A stretch of DNA of 64,000 bases from JAENVU01 sp963801105 (lineage in GTDB: Bacteria; Actinomycetota; Acidimicrobiia; IMCC26256; JAENVU01), in contig CAWDDH010000003.1 of assembly GCA_963801105.1 (NCBI GenBank), positions 372,001 to 436,000 of the forward strand, in the 5' to 3' direction. Each line of letters begins with the position of its first letter. The first letter of the stretch is position 1. The position numbers and the translations under genes were made by a program. Below the pieces are notes generated by a model. The model worked only from the letters and a program-made list of their open reading frames with translations. It was not told the origin of the DNA and searched no databases. Of this stretch, positions 36,689 to 45,194 are shown in pieces.

Positions 36689-36775
36689 GATCGCACCGGG
36701 ACCGCGCCCGGGGATGGCACACGGCCCCCGATACGATCGGGAACCCCATCCGCTGCCGGTGACGTTGACGACCGA

Positions 36776-37855
36776 ATGGCCGATCCCGAATCCAACTCCC
36801 GCTCGCGCCGCCTCGCGCGTTCGCAGCGAGCCCGCCGGCACCGCTGGGTCGTCGGCGGCGGCATCGTGCTCGCGGTGGCCGGCACCGCGACCGCGTTGCT
36901 CGCGACCGGGGTGGTCGCGCTGTCCGACGGCGGTTCCACCACGCCGACCACCACGGCACGCGTCGCGATCGGCACGACCACGACCACCGCCCCCGCCAAG
37001 GCGCCACCGCGGCGGTTGACCGTCGACCAGCCGCTCCGGCTCTGGATCGCGGGCGACTCACTCGCCGGATCCGTGGGACCGGCGTTGGGGCAGATGACCG
37101 CCGACACCGGCGTCGTGGCGCCCGAGTACGACTCGCGGGTGTCGAGCGGGCTGCTCAGCCCGAACTTCTTCGACTGGCCCAAGCACGCGAAGCAGCAGCT
37201 CGACGTGATCGATCCCGAGGTCGTCGTCTTCCTGGTGGGCACGAACGACGCCAACGTCTGGAGCAACCGCCTCGGCCCCGAGTACCGGGCGCGCACCGAG
37301 GCGATGATGCGCATTCTCGCCGGCAACGGACGACAGGTGTACTGGATCGGGCCTCCGGTCGCGCGCGCCTCCGACCTCGAGCGGGGATCGATCGCGGTCG
37401 GCCTGATCGCCCGGGCGGCCGCGTCGAAGGTCAAGGGGGTGACCTACGTCGACGCCCACGGGCTGTTCGATGACGCGAACGGGGACTACCAGCAGAGCTT
37501 CGCCGACGAGACCGGGAAGCGGCACGTGATGCGTGCGGGCGACGGCGTCCACTTCTCCGTCGACGGTGCCGACTATCTCAGCCGGTTCGTGTTCCGACTC
37601 CTCGACGAGTCGTGGGACATCCTCGCCCAGGCCGATCCGAGCCACCCCCAGAAGGTCAAGGAGACCGAGGGGTCGACGCAGGTACCCGGAACCCACCGCT
37701 CCGTCAACACCCGGACCGGAGTGACGTCCACGACCCGCGCCACCGCGACGACGACCACCACGACGACGACGACCACGACGGTGGCGCCACCGGACACGAC
37801 GCCGAGCACGTCCTCGACGACCACCCCGACCACCCCGACCACCCCGGCCACCTGA
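36776..37855 (+). CDS. Membrane-anchored SGNH/GDSL hydrolase (DUF459-like) with Thr-rich tail
   Basis: 359 residues: a basic N-terminus, one transmembrane/signal-anchor helix (about 26-48), and a Thr-rich linker. The SGNH hydrolase follows: block I WIAGDSLAGS (Ser about 93), block III VGTNDAN, and block V DGVHFSVDGADYL with the catalytic Asp/His. The tail after residue 310 is a low-complexity Thr/Pro run, probably O-glycosylated and spanning the wall. Likely an acetyl-esterase acting on wall glycan. Encoded by ACG/ACC repeats. Confidence 0.85.
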   Translation: MADPESNSRSRRLARSQRARRHRWVVGGGIVLAVAGTATALLATGVVALSDGGSTTPTTTARVAIGTTTTTAPAKAPPRRLTVDQPLRLWIAGDSLAGSVGPALGQMTADTGVVAPEYDSRVSSGLLSPNFFDWPKHAKQQLDVIDPEVVVFLVGTNDANVWSNRLGPEYRARTEAMMRILAGNGRQVYWIGPPVARASDLERGSIAVGLIARAAASKVKGVTYVDAHGLFDDANGDYQQSFADETGKRHVMRAGDGVHFSVDGADYLSRFVFRLLDESWDILAQADPSHPQKVKETEGSTQVPGTHRSVNTRTGVTSTTRATATTTTTTTTTTTVAPPDTTPSTSSTTTPTTPTTPAT

Positions 37856-37891
37856 GCCGCACCGCTTCGGAGCGGCCGGTGGGGCCATCGG

Positions 37892-37897
37892 TAGGCT
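37892..37897 (+). promoter_or_regulatory. -10 box of methylsuccinyl-CoA dehydrogenase-like gene
   Basis: TAGGCT, 8 bases before the ATG at 37906. Confidence 0.35.
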
Positions 37898-37905
37898 GCC
37901 CGGCC

Positions 37906-39531
37906 ATGACCGACACCCACGCGGACGCCGGCGCGGCCGTCGACGCCGCCGCCGCTCTCGTCGCCGCCGCCGCACGCCATCTCGCCGAGCAGGCAAGTGA
38001 CGACGGACGGATCTCCGTGTCCAAGCTCGACCGTCACCAGGTGGTCGCCTACGACCTCGCCCACGCGGCGGCCGCCGTCACGGGCTCCCGCGTGATGCTC
38101 GAGTACGCGCGGTACGGCGACCTCGAGGCGAAGCTCGCCTACGCCTACATCGCCGACGCGTTCGTCGACATCATCGGCCGGCTCGTCGGGCGCGAGGCGG
38201 CGTGGGGCGTCGACCCCGCCGACCTCGCGAGCGCCCACGACTTCGTGGCCGCGTACCGGGACCCTGAGTTCCTCGAGGCGCTCGCCGACGAGCTGCCCCG
38301 CCACGGCACCGGTCCCGCACACCTGGACGACGATTTCGACATGGTCCGGGACACATTCCACCGGTTCGCGGAGGACAAGATCCGACCGGTCGCGGAGCAC
38401 ATCCACCGCGCCAACGCCGACATCCCGGACGAGATCATCGACGGCATGGCCGAGATCGGCGGGTTCGGGCTGTCGGTCCCGGAGGAGTACGGCGGCTTCG
38501 CGGCCGGTGGCGACTCCGACTACCTCGCGATGTGCGTCGCCACCGAGGAGCTGTCGTGGGGCTCCCTCGGCGCCGGTGGTGCGCTCATCACCCGGCCCGA
38601 GATCCTCACTCGCGCCATCGTCAAGGGCGGCACCGAGGAGCAGAAGCACCGCTGGCTCCCACAGATCGCGAGCGGCGAGCGCATCGTCGGGGTCATGGTG
38701 ACCGAGCCCGACTACGGCTCGGACGTCGCGGGCGTGAAGGTGACGGCCACGCCCGTGGACGGTGGGTACGTGGTGAACGGCGTGAAGACCTGGTGCACGT
38801 TCGCGGGCCGCGCCGACACGCTCATGGTGCTGGCCCGGACGGATCCCGACCGGTCGCTCGGTCACCGCGGGCTCTCGGTCCTCGTGGTCGACAAGCCGCC
38901 TGCTCCCGGCCACCACTTCGCGTTCGACGACGGCCGCGAGGGGAAGATGGAAGGCCGAGCGATCGACACGCTCGGCTACCGGGGCATGCACTCCTACGAG
39001 GTCGCGTTCGACAACTGGTTCGTCCCGGCGGAGAACCTCATCGGTCTCGACGGCGGGCTCGGCAAGGGCTTCTACCTCCAGATGGAGGGCTTCGAGAACG
39101 GTCGGCTCCAGACCGCGGCTCGCGCCGTCGGCCTGATGCAGGCGGCCTTCGAGGCCGGGCTCGCCTACGCGCAGGAGCGCAACGTCTTCGGGAAGCCGGT
39201 GTTCGACTACCAGCTGTCGAAGGCGAAGCTGGCCAAGATGGCTGCGCTGATCTGCGCGGGCCGCCAGTTCTCCTACGACGTCGCCCGCAAGATGGCCCGG
39301 GGTGAGGGCGCGCTGGAGGCCTCCATGGTGAAGGCCTACGTGTGTCGCGCCGCGGAGTGGGTCACCCGGGAGGCACTGCAGCTGCACGGGGGCATGGGCT
39401 ACGCCGAGGAGTTCCCGGTGTCGCGCTATTTCGTCGACGCCCGCGTCCTCTCGATCTTCGAAGGTGCGGACGAGACCCTGTGTCTGCGGGTCATCGCCCG
39501 CCGCCTCACCGAGCAGGCGCTCACCACCTGA
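37906..39531 (+). CDS. mcd: Acyl-CoA dehydrogenase with N-terminal extension, probably (2S)-methylsuccinyl-CoA dehydrogenase
   Basis: 541 residues, about 150 more than ordinary acyl-CoA dehydrogenases. An all-helical N-terminal extension (1-145) precedes the dehydrogenase fold. The length and extension match methylsuccinyl-CoA dehydrogenase of the ethylmalonyl-CoA pathway. Landmarks: MVTEPDYGSD, TLGYRGMHSYEVAFDNWFVP, GRLQTAARAVG, LQLHGGMGYAEEFPVSRYFVDAR and the catalytic Glu in SIFEGADE. A malyl/methylmalyl-CoA lyase 4 kb downstream supports the role. Other long acyl-CoA dehydrogenases exist, so the substrate is inferred. Confidence 0.72.
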   Translation: MTDTHADAGAAVDAAAALVAAAARHLAEQASDDGRISVSKLDRHQVVAYDLAHAAAAVTGSRVMLEYARYGDLEAKLAYAYIADAFVDIIGRLVGREAAWGVDPADLASAHDFVAAYRDPEFLEALADELPRHGTGPAHLDDDFDMVRDTFHRFAEDKIRPVAEHIHRANADIPDEIIDGMAEIGGFGLSVPEEYGGFAAGGDSDYLAMCVATEELSWGSLGAGGALITRPEILTRAIVKGGTEEQKHRWLPQIASGERIVGVMVTEPDYGSDVAGVKVTATPVDGGYVVNGVKTWCTFAGRADTLMVLARTDPDRSLGHRGLSVLVVDKPPAPGHHFAFDDGREGKMEGRAIDTLGYRGMHSYEVAFDNWFVPAENLIGLDGGLGKGFYLQMEGFENGRLQTAARAVGLMQAAFEAGLAYAQERNVFGKPVFDYQLSKAKLAKMAALICAGRQFSYDVARKMARGEGALEASMVKAYVCRAAEWVTREALQLHGGMGYAEEFPVSRYFVDARVLSIFEGADETLCLRVIARRLTEQALTT

Positions 39532-39557
39532 CTCGCTCCCCACGCGAGGCTCACCGG

Positions 39558-40175
39558 ATGGTTATCCCGGGGTTCACGCTCGAGGGCCGCGTCACCCGGC
39601 TCACGCCGCTGACGCTCGCGGACGTGGATGGGCTGCTGGCGGCGGCGAACGAGGACCGCTCGACCTATGGCTACACGAGCGTGCCAGGAGACCGGCCGTC
39701 GATGACGGTCGCGATCGAGGCTCTCCTCGCTGCCCGCGACCGCGGCCACGACCTGCCCTTCGTGACCCGGACCGCCGACGACGACCGGATCGTCGGTGCC
39801 ACGCGATTCCTCTGGATCCGCCACTACTTCGGGCGGCCCGAACCCGACGCCGTGGAGATCGGCGGCACGTGGCTCGCCGCGTCCGCGCAGCGCACGGCCG
39901 TGAACACCGAGGCGAAGCTCCTCATGCTCAACCACGCGTTCGAGACGTGGAGCGTGCGGCGGGTCGACCTGAAGACCGACGCGCGCAACGCCCGCAGCCG
40001 CGCCGCCATCGAACGGCTCGGCGCGCACCTCGACGGCGTGCTGCGCGCCTGGCAACCCTCGTTCGTGCCCGGCGAGGAGGGGAGGCCACGCGACAGCGCG
40101 CTGTACTCGATCCTCCCGGAGGAGTGGCCTGCGGTGAAGGCGCGGTTGGTGGACCGCCTCGACTCGATCCGCTGA
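39558..40175 (+). CDS. GNAT family N-acetyltransferase
   Basis: 205 residues, RimJ/RimL-like. VEIGGTWLAASAQRTAVNTEAK (about 95-116) gives the acetyl-CoA pyrophosphate loop region, and VDLKTDARNARSRAAIERLGA the C-terminal helix. Substrate unknown. ATG at 39558 lies 27 bases after the dehydrogenase stop. Confidence 0.87.
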   Translation: MVIPGFTLEGRVTRLTPLTLADVDGLLAAANEDRSTYGYTSVPGDRPSMTVAIEALLAARDRGHDLPFVTRTADDDRIVGATRFLWIRHYFGRPEPDAVEIGGTWLAASAQRTAVNTEAKLLMLNHAFETWSVRRVDLKTDARNARSRAAIERLGAHLDGVLRAWQPSFVPGEEGRPRDSALYSILPEEWPAVKARLVDRLDSIR

Positions 40176-40266
40176 TCATCCAGCCGACTCGACCGCACGG
40201 TGGTGCGACGAGTCCGTGGTCCACGAGCGTGTCGCTGGTCGGGCGCGGTCCTGTCAGGCTGTGGCG

Positions 40267-40953
40267 ATGCCAACAGCGCGACCGAGGCCCGGTACCGGCT
40301 CACGCCGGCGGACGGTCCTGCTCGCGGTGCCCATGGTCGCGTTCACCATCACCGGCTATGTCGGCAACGCGCTCGCCCCCTCCCTCGTCGAGGACGCGCC
40401 GCTGCTGCTCCTCGGGTTGAGCCCGAAGCTCCGGTGGCTGTTCCTCACCTCGCCCAACGTCGACATCGTCTGGTTCTTCGCCATCCCCCTGGTGCGGTCG
40501 GCCGCGGTCCTGACGACCTACTACCTCCTCGGGCACTGGTTCGGCGATCGCGCGCTGCGATGGCTCGAGTCGCGGTCGGGGAACGCGATCCGGCCGGTGC
40601 TCTGGATCGAGCAGCGATTCCACCGGGCCCGCGTCCCGGTGACGATCCTCTTCCCCGGCGGTCCCGCGGCGATGCTGGCCGGCGCCGACGGCATGCCGGC
40701 GATCGCGTTCTTCCCGATCGCGCTCGCGAGCAACGCGCTGCGGATCTGGGCGGTGCGGTCGCTCGCGGAGGTGTTCCAGGGTCCGCTCCTCGACGTCCTC
40801 GATTGGATCGGCGCGAACCAGCTCTGGCTCACCGCACTGTCGATCATCGCCGTCGGGCTGTGGGTCGTCTGGTCCAACCGACACGGGGTCGGGCCGGAGG
40901 AGACCATCCACGAGCTCGTCGAGGACTTCGAGCCGAGTGACGAGCCGGGCTAG
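40267..40953 (+). CDS. Integral membrane protein, DedA/VTT-like
   Basis: 228 residues with four to five hydrophobic segments. The middle part (FHRARVPVTILFPGGPAAMLAGADGMP) resembles the re-entrant Gly/Pro loop of DedA/SNARE-associated proteins, which move undecaprenyl phosphate or phospholipids. The C-terminus is acidic. The ATG at 40267 follows CAGGCT by 6 bases; an in-frame GTG-type start at 40216 would add 17 residues. The stop overlaps the convergent oxidase gene by 4 bases. Confidence 0.6.
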   Translation: MPTARPRPGTGSRRRTVLLAVPMVAFTITGYVGNALAPSLVEDAPLLLLGLSPKLRWLFLTSPNVDIVWFFAIPLVRSAAVLTTYYLLGHWFGDRALRWLESRSGNAIRPVLWIEQRFHRARVPVTILFPGGPAAMLAGADGMPAIAFFPIALASNALRIWAVRSLAEVFQGPLLDVLDWIGANQLWLTALSIIAVGLWVVWSNRHGVGPEETIHELVEDFEPSDEPG

Positions 40954-42032
40954 GCGTCGCGACGTAGCCGGAAGCGCGCCGGCACCGCTCCCCCGTCGAC
41001 GAGATCGGCGATCATCCGACCCACGAGGGGCGCGAACTTGAACCCGTGCCCCGAGCAGGGCGACGCGATCACGACCGACCCGACGCGATCGAGCAGGAAG
41101 TCCTCGGTCGCCGTCGTCGTGGAGAGGCACGTGACCTCGTCCACCGGTGTGGCGTCGAGACCGGGCATCCACGCCCGCACGAACTCGACCACCCGCTCGC
41201 GCGCGAAGGCGTCGACCACCCGGTTGCACGTGTCGGGGTGCACGTCCGGTCCCGTGTGGTGCTCGGCGAGCTTGACCCCGATGCCCGGGGTCTCGAGGCC
41301 GTAGACGACGGGCGAGCCGTGGCGGATCAGGCTCGGCCACCACGACGGGTGCTCGCGCGGCGCGAAGTGGAACACGGACTCCTGGGTGACGCGTAGCGGC
41401 GGCAGCGGGATCCCCGCGTCGTCGCAGCGGTCGGCGATCCACGCGCCCGTCGCCAGGACGACCACGTCGGCATCGAGCACGCCGTCATCGAGCAGCAGCC
41501 GCGGCCGCGCACTCTGAGTCTCGATGCCCCGCACGGCGGTCTGCCAGCGGAAGCGCGCGCCGCGCGCCTGGGCCTGCTTGACCATCGCGAGTCGGGCCGC
41601 ACCCGACGCGATCCGGCCGCCACCGGCCTGGAACACGACTGTGCCCGAGAAGCGCATCCCCGGCCAGCGCTCGCTCGCGACCTCCGGGGTCAGCAGCTCG
41701 ACCGGCACTCCCTCCGCGTCGAGCGCGGCGAGGACGAGCCCGACACCCTCCGGGTCACCGTGATCCACCGAGCCGGTGCGGGCGATGAGCGCGAGGTTCG
41801 CGTCCTGCTCCAGCTCGGACCACTCGGCGAGCGCCTCGGCGGCCAGCCGGACCCAGAACGGATCGGGATAGCCGAGCCGGAAGATCCGCGACGCGCCGTG
41901 GGAGCTGCCCCGGCTGTGCGCGTCCTCGAACTGCTCGAGCACGGTCACACGCTCGCCGCGTCGGCTGAGCTGCCATGCCGCGGCGCACCCCATCACGCCG
42001 GCACCCACGATCACGACCTCACGGGGCGCCAT
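40950..42032 (-). CDS. Sarcosine oxidase/N-methyltryptophan oxidase-like flavoprotein
   Basis: 360-residue monomeric-sarcosine-oxidase-family amine oxidase. FAD-binding VIVGAGVMGCAAAWQLSRRG (about 7-26), then SSHGASRIFRLGY. The covalent-flavin Cys is in IASPCSGHGFKFAP, where MSOX links its 8-alpha carbon. It would oxidise a secondary N-methyl amino acid to amine, formaldehyde and H2O2; the exact substrate is not evident. Start supported by TAGCCT 7 bases upstream. Confidence 0.88.
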   Translation of the reverse strand: MAPREVVIVGAGVMGCAAAWQLSRRGERVTVLEQFEDAHSRGSSHGASRIFRLGYPDPFWVRLAAEALAEWSELEQDANLALIARTGSVDHGDPEGVGLVLAALDAEGVPVELLTPEVASERWPGMRFSGTVVFQAGGGRIASGAARLAMVKQAQARGARFRWQTAVRGIETQSARPRLLLDDGVLDADVVVLATGAWIADRCDDAGIPLPPLRVTQESVFHFAPREHPSWWPSLIRHGSPVVYGLETPGIGVKLAEHHTGPDVHPDTCNRVVDAFARERVVEFVRAWMPGLDATPVDEVTCLSTTTATEDFLLDRVGSVVIASPCSGHGFKFAPLVGRMIADLVDGGAVPARFRLRRDA

Positions 42033-42039
42033 AGGCCCG

Positions 42040-42045
42040 AGGCTA
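42040..42045 (-). promoter_or_regulatory. -10 box of sarcosine oxidase-like gene
   Basis: TAGCCT on the minus strand, 7 bases before the ATG at 42032. Confidence 0.45.
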
Positions 42046-42055
42046 CGGCGGCCGC

Positions 42056-42250
42056 TCAGGCGCGCGGTGACATCGCCGAGCCGGCACCGAGCGCGAGGCA
42101 GAGCGGCGCGAAGAGCCGGCGGTCGTTGCGTCGGAACCGCGGCGAGTCGCTCCCGGGGACGAGCAGGTCCGTGCGCCCCGCGAGGCCGAACGCGCCGCGG
42201 GTCGCGAGCACCGTCGCCGCACCCGCGACGATCAGGCGGCGGAGCCCGAC
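42056..42250 (-). pseudogene. C-terminal remnant of a DUF3995-like membrane protein
   Basis: An open minus-strand frame with no start codon encodes VGLRRLIVAGAATVLATRG, then SPRFRRNDRRLFAPLCLALG, the ending of DUF3995 proteins (PRF...D...PLCL). The missing N-terminal half would overlap the lyase gene, so this looks like a truncated copy that abuts the lyase stop. Confidence 0.4.
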
Positions 42251-42252
42251 CG

Positions 42253-43191
42253 TCAGCTCGCGCTGCGCGTCATCCCGGCGCGCTCGCCGCGGGAGACGAA
42301 CTTGTTCGCCATCTTGCGGCTCGCCTCGTCGATCATCTCGTCGCCGAACATCACCGCGCCGCGGCGCTCGCCCTCAGTGGTCGCCTTCTCGTAGGCCTCG
42401 AGGATGTCGAACGCCTTGTCGAACTGCTCCTGGGTCGGCGTGTACACCTCGTTGATGACGGTGACCTGGTCCGGGTGCAGCGACCACTTGCCGTCGTAGC
42501 CGAGGATCCGGGTGCGCATCGCGTAGTCCCGCAGCGCGTCGAGCTCACGGATCTTGAGGAACGGCCCGTCGATCACCTGGAGGCCGTTGGCGCGCCCGGC
42601 CATCAGGATCTTGCTGAACACGTAGTGGAAGTGGTCTCCCGGGTACTCGGGGATCTGCACGCCCCCGGTGAGCACCGGCATCTCGGTCGACGCGGCGAAG
42701 TCCGCGGGGCCGAAGATGATGGTCTCGAGCCGGTCGCTCGCCGCGCAGATCTCCTCGACGTTGATGAGACCCCGCGCCGTCTCGATCTGCGCCTCGATGC
42801 CGACGCGGCTCGTCCGGCCGGTCACCTTCTCGATCTGGGTGAGCAGGAGGTCGAGCGCCACCACCTGCGCCGCGTTCTCGACCTTCGGCAGCATGATCTC
42901 ATCGAGTCGCTCGCCGGCGTTCTCGACGACGGTGACGACGTCGCGGTAGGTCCATTCGGTGTCCCACACGTTGACGCGCACGCACACCACCGTGTCGCCC
43001 CAGTCCTGGTGCTTGATCGCGTTGACGACCTTCTCGCGCGCCGCCTCCTTCTCGAGCGGGGAGACGGAGTCCTCGAGGTCGAGGAACACCATGTCGGCGC
43101 CGAGGCCGGGGGCCTTCCCGAGCATCTTCTCGTTGGAGCCGGGCGTGGCGTGGCAGGACCGGCGGGGCAGGTTCTTCGTGCGTTCGGACAT
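42253..43191 (-). CDS. mcl: L-malyl-CoA/beta-methylmalyl-CoA lyase (CitE-like, HpcH/HpaI family)
   Basis: 312 residues. TIM-barrel lyase with the Mg2+ and substrate residues in VFLDLEDSV (36-43), IMLPKVENAAQVVALD, GIEAQIETARG, FGPADFAAS, and KWSLHPDQVTVINEVYTPT. Spacing and motifs match Mcl/MMC lyases rather than citrate lyase beta subunits. In the ethylmalonyl-CoA pathway it would split beta-methylmalyl-CoA into glyoxylate and propionyl-CoA. A TAGCCT box lies 8 bases before its ATG. Confidence 0.8.
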   Translation of the reverse strand: MSERTKNLPRRSCHATPGSNEKMLGKAPGLGADMVFLDLEDSVSPLEKEAAREKVVNAIKHQDWGDTVVCVRVNVWDTEWTYRDVVTVVENAGERLDEIMLPKVENAAQVVALDLLLTQIEKVTGRTSRVGIEAQIETARGLINVEEICAASDRLETIIFGPADFAASTEMPVLTGGVQIPEYPGDHFHYVFSKILMAGRANGLQVIDGPFLKIRELDALRDYAMRTRILGYDGKWSLHPDQVTVINEVYTPTQEQFDKAFDILEAYEKATTEGERRGAVMFGDEMIDEASRKMANKFVSRGERAGMTRSAS

Positions 43192-43199
43192 GGAGCGAG

Positions 43200-43205
43200 A
43201 GGCTA
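43200..43205 (-). promoter_or_regulatory. -10 box of mcl-like gene
   Basis: TAGCCT on the minus strand, 8 bases before the ATG at 43191. Confidence 0.4.
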
Positions 43206-43283
43206 CGCAGCGATCCGGTGAGGCCCCAACTCGGGCCGTGACGGATCGGGCATGATGCGGGACCCGATGCCCTGGAGGTGTGC

Positions 43284-43661
43284 ATGAGCGCGGCGATCGA
43301 CGTGGTGGAACAGATGATCCGGGCGATCGAGGACGGTGACCTCGACGGAGTGAGGCGCTGCTACTCCCCCGACATCGTCGTCTGGGCCAACTTCGACGGG
43401 CGGGCGCGCGATCTCGACGGTGCGCTGCGGGTGCTCGCGTGGATGCTCGAGAACACGTCCGAGCGCCGCTACGAGATCCAGCGCCGCATCGAGATCGAAG
43501 GCGGCGTCCTCCAGCAGCACGTGCTGCACGGCACCGCGGCCCGGACCGGGAAGCGGTTCTCGATGCCGGCGTGTCTCGTCGTGAGTGTCCTCGGCGGGCG
43601 GATCGACCACATCGACGAGTACCTCGATCCCTCGGTGCTCCAGCCCGCGTTCACCGAGTAG
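43284..43661 (+). CDS. SnoaL-like/NTF2-fold protein
   Basis: 125-residue cone-shaped alpha+beta barrel. IDVVEQMIRAIEDGDLDGVRRCYSPDIVVWANF at the start and GGRIDHIDEYLDP at the end are typical of the SnoaL-like family. Roles range from isomerase and hydrolase to ligand binding; none is indicated here. GGAGG lies 6 bases before the ATG. Confidence 0.85.
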   Translation: MSAAIDVVEQMIRAIEDGDLDGVRRCYSPDIVVWANFDGRARDLDGALRVLAWMLENTSERRYEIQRRIEIEGGVLQQHVLHGTAARTGKRFSMPACLVVSVLGGRIDHIDEYLDPSVLQPAFTE

Positions 43662-43682
43662 CCGCGCCGAGTCCGGGCACCG

Positions 43683-44234
43683 TCAGCGGGTGTTCGCCGC
43701 GACGGCGCGCAACGCCGGGACCCACGCGTCGATGCCCGGCACCACCCGGCCGACGACCTTGGCGGCCTCGTCGGCCCGACGCAACGTCGCCGCGGCCGCG
43801 CCGTGCGGGTCGGCTTCGTACGCCGCGACCTCGGCGGCGTCCATCGCCCCGCCCTGGTGGGCGAGGCTGAGCGTGCTCCCGGCGCTGAGCGCGTCGGCGT
43901 AGGCCGGGTCGGTCGCCACGAGATACCGCTTGGCCGGAACGTGGAGCGCGGTCAGTCGCGCGACGCGCTCACCCAGCAGCGACGCGACGAAGGCCGCTCC
44001 CACGGCGCCGTGGTCGGTGACGCTGCCGTGCGCGACCGCGTGTCCGAGATCGTGCACGAGCCCCGCGACCTGCAGCTCGGTGTCGTCAGGTGCGACGCGT
44101 GCCAGCTCGGCCGCGCACTGGAGGGAGTGGTCGAGGATGTCGACCGGGTCGCCGTCCGCGCCGAGCGAGTCGAACACGCCGTCGCAGGCGTCGATGAACG
44201 CCACCAGCTGGTCGACGCTCCGGACCGGCTCCAC
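43683..44234 (-). CDS. HD-domain protein, PhnZ-like
   Basis: 183 residues. DHSLQCAAELA (His36) and LVHDLGHAVAHG (His61-Asp62, His65) form the metal site of HD hydrolases and of the mixed-valent di-iron oxygenases PhnZ and TmpB, whose length and order it resembles. The GTG at 44234 is preferred because TACGGT lies 7 bases upstream; the GTG at 44243 is inside that hexamer region. Divergent from an MBL gene. Confidence 0.82.
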   Translation of the reverse strand: MEPVRSVDQLVAFIDACDGVFDSLGADGDPVDILDHSLQCAAELARVAPDDTELQVAGLVHDLGHAVAHGSVTDHGAVGAAFVASLLGERVARLTALHVPAKRYLVATDPAYADALSAGSTLSLAHQGGAMDAAEVAAYEADPHGAAAATLRRADEAAKVVGRVVPGIDAWVPALRAVAANTR

Positions 44235-44240
44235 GCGGGG

Positions 44241-44267
44241 CACCGTACCGTCCGCATCGGTACGGTG
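44241..44267. promoter_or_regulatory. Perfect palindrome holding two divergent -10 boxes
   Basis: CACCGTACCG (44241-44250) and CGGTACGGTG (44258-44267) are perfect 10-bp arms around TCCGCAT. Each arm contains TACGGT reading outward: 44242-44247 for the HD gene, 44261-44266 for the MBL gene, each 7 bases before its GTG. Confidence 0.65.
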
Positions 44268-44273
44268 GGGGGC

Positions 44274-45101
44274 GTGACCGACCGACCGCAGCTCACCCTG
44301 GAGGAGATCGCGGACCAGGTCTGGGTGTGGATCCAGCCCGGGGGAGAGAGCGGCGTCTCCAACGCCGGCGTGATCGAGGACGAGGACGGCCTCACGGTCG
44401 TCGACACCCTGATGGTGCCGTCCCAGTGGGGGCCCTTCGCCGAGGCGGTCAAGGCGCTCGGCCGGCCGGTCAAGCGCGTCGTGCTGACGCACGCGCACAT
44501 CGACCACGTCGGCGGCACGACGGCGTTCCGCAACACGATGGTGCTCGGCTCGCCCATGACGTCGGCGCTGCTCGACCAACCGATGCCCGTCGACGCCTAC
44601 AAGGCGTTCATGCCCGCGTTCACCGAGGGCTTCGAAGAGCTCGCGGTGATCGGCACGCGCCCGGTCTCGCACCTGGTCGACGACGCCGCGCAGCTGACCA
44701 CCCGGATCGAAGTCCTCCCCGCACGCGGGCACACCGACGGAGACCTGATGGTGCTCGTCGCCGACTGCGACGTGCTCTTCGCCGGGGACATCTGCTTCTT
44801 CGGCGTGACCCCGCTCGCGTTCCAGGGCGACCCCGCGGCCTGGGCCGACGTGCTCGGCGTGGTGGGCGATCTCGCCGAGACCATCGTGCCCGGGCACGGA
44901 CCCGTCGGTGGCGGCGCCGAGGTGGCCGAGCTGCGCGACTACCTGCGCCACTGCGTCGCGGGATCCATCCCGCCCGGGCCGTGGGACGCCTGGGTCGAAC
45001 GGGGCGAGCGCGACCCGATCAACATCGAGAAGGCCGCGATGCTGCGCGCCGGCGACGACGGCATGCCGCCCAGCATGCTCAAGGCCATCGGCCTCGCCTG
45101 A
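44274..45101 (+). CDS. MBL-fold metallo-hydrolase
   Basis: 275 residues. Metal motif THAHIDHVGG (HxHxDH at 73-78), then ARGHTDGDLMV and FAGDICFFG for the remaining ligands, and VPGHGPVGG. Resembles the SoxH/quinoprotein-relay-like MBL hydrolases. Shares its promoter region with the divergent HD-domain gene, so the two may act on related metabolites. Confidence 0.88.
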   Translation: MTDRPQLTLEEIADQVWVWIQPGGESGVSNAGVIEDEDGLTVVDTLMVPSQWGPFAEAVKALGRPVKRVVLTHAHIDHVGGTTAFRNTMVLGSPMTSALLDQPMPVDAYKAFMPAFTEGFEELAVIGTRPVSHLVDDAAQLTTRIEVLPARGHTDGDLMVLVADCDVLFAGDICFFGVTPLAFQGDPAAWADVLGVVGDLAETIVPGHGPVGGGAEVAELRDYLRHCVAGSIPPGPWDAWVERGERDPINIEKAAMLRAGDDGMPPSMLKAIGLA

Positions 45102-45194
45102 CCAACCGGTCTGCGGGCTCCCATCCGGCTGTGGGCACTCGAGACGCGCGGTTCTCGGCGCGGCATCGAGCGCGCCAGGGCGGGAGGCCGGGCG

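Noticed and set aside
37730..37800. ACG/ACC trinucleotide run as a regulatory or mobile repeat
   Set aside because: It is in frame and simply encodes the Thr-rich tail of the SGNH hydrolase.
42067..43221. Plus-strand 384-codon frame opposite mcl
   Set aside because: Composition (Arg, Val, Leu, His, Asp repeats) is that of a GC-rich antisense shadow; the minus-strand lyase has all family motifs.
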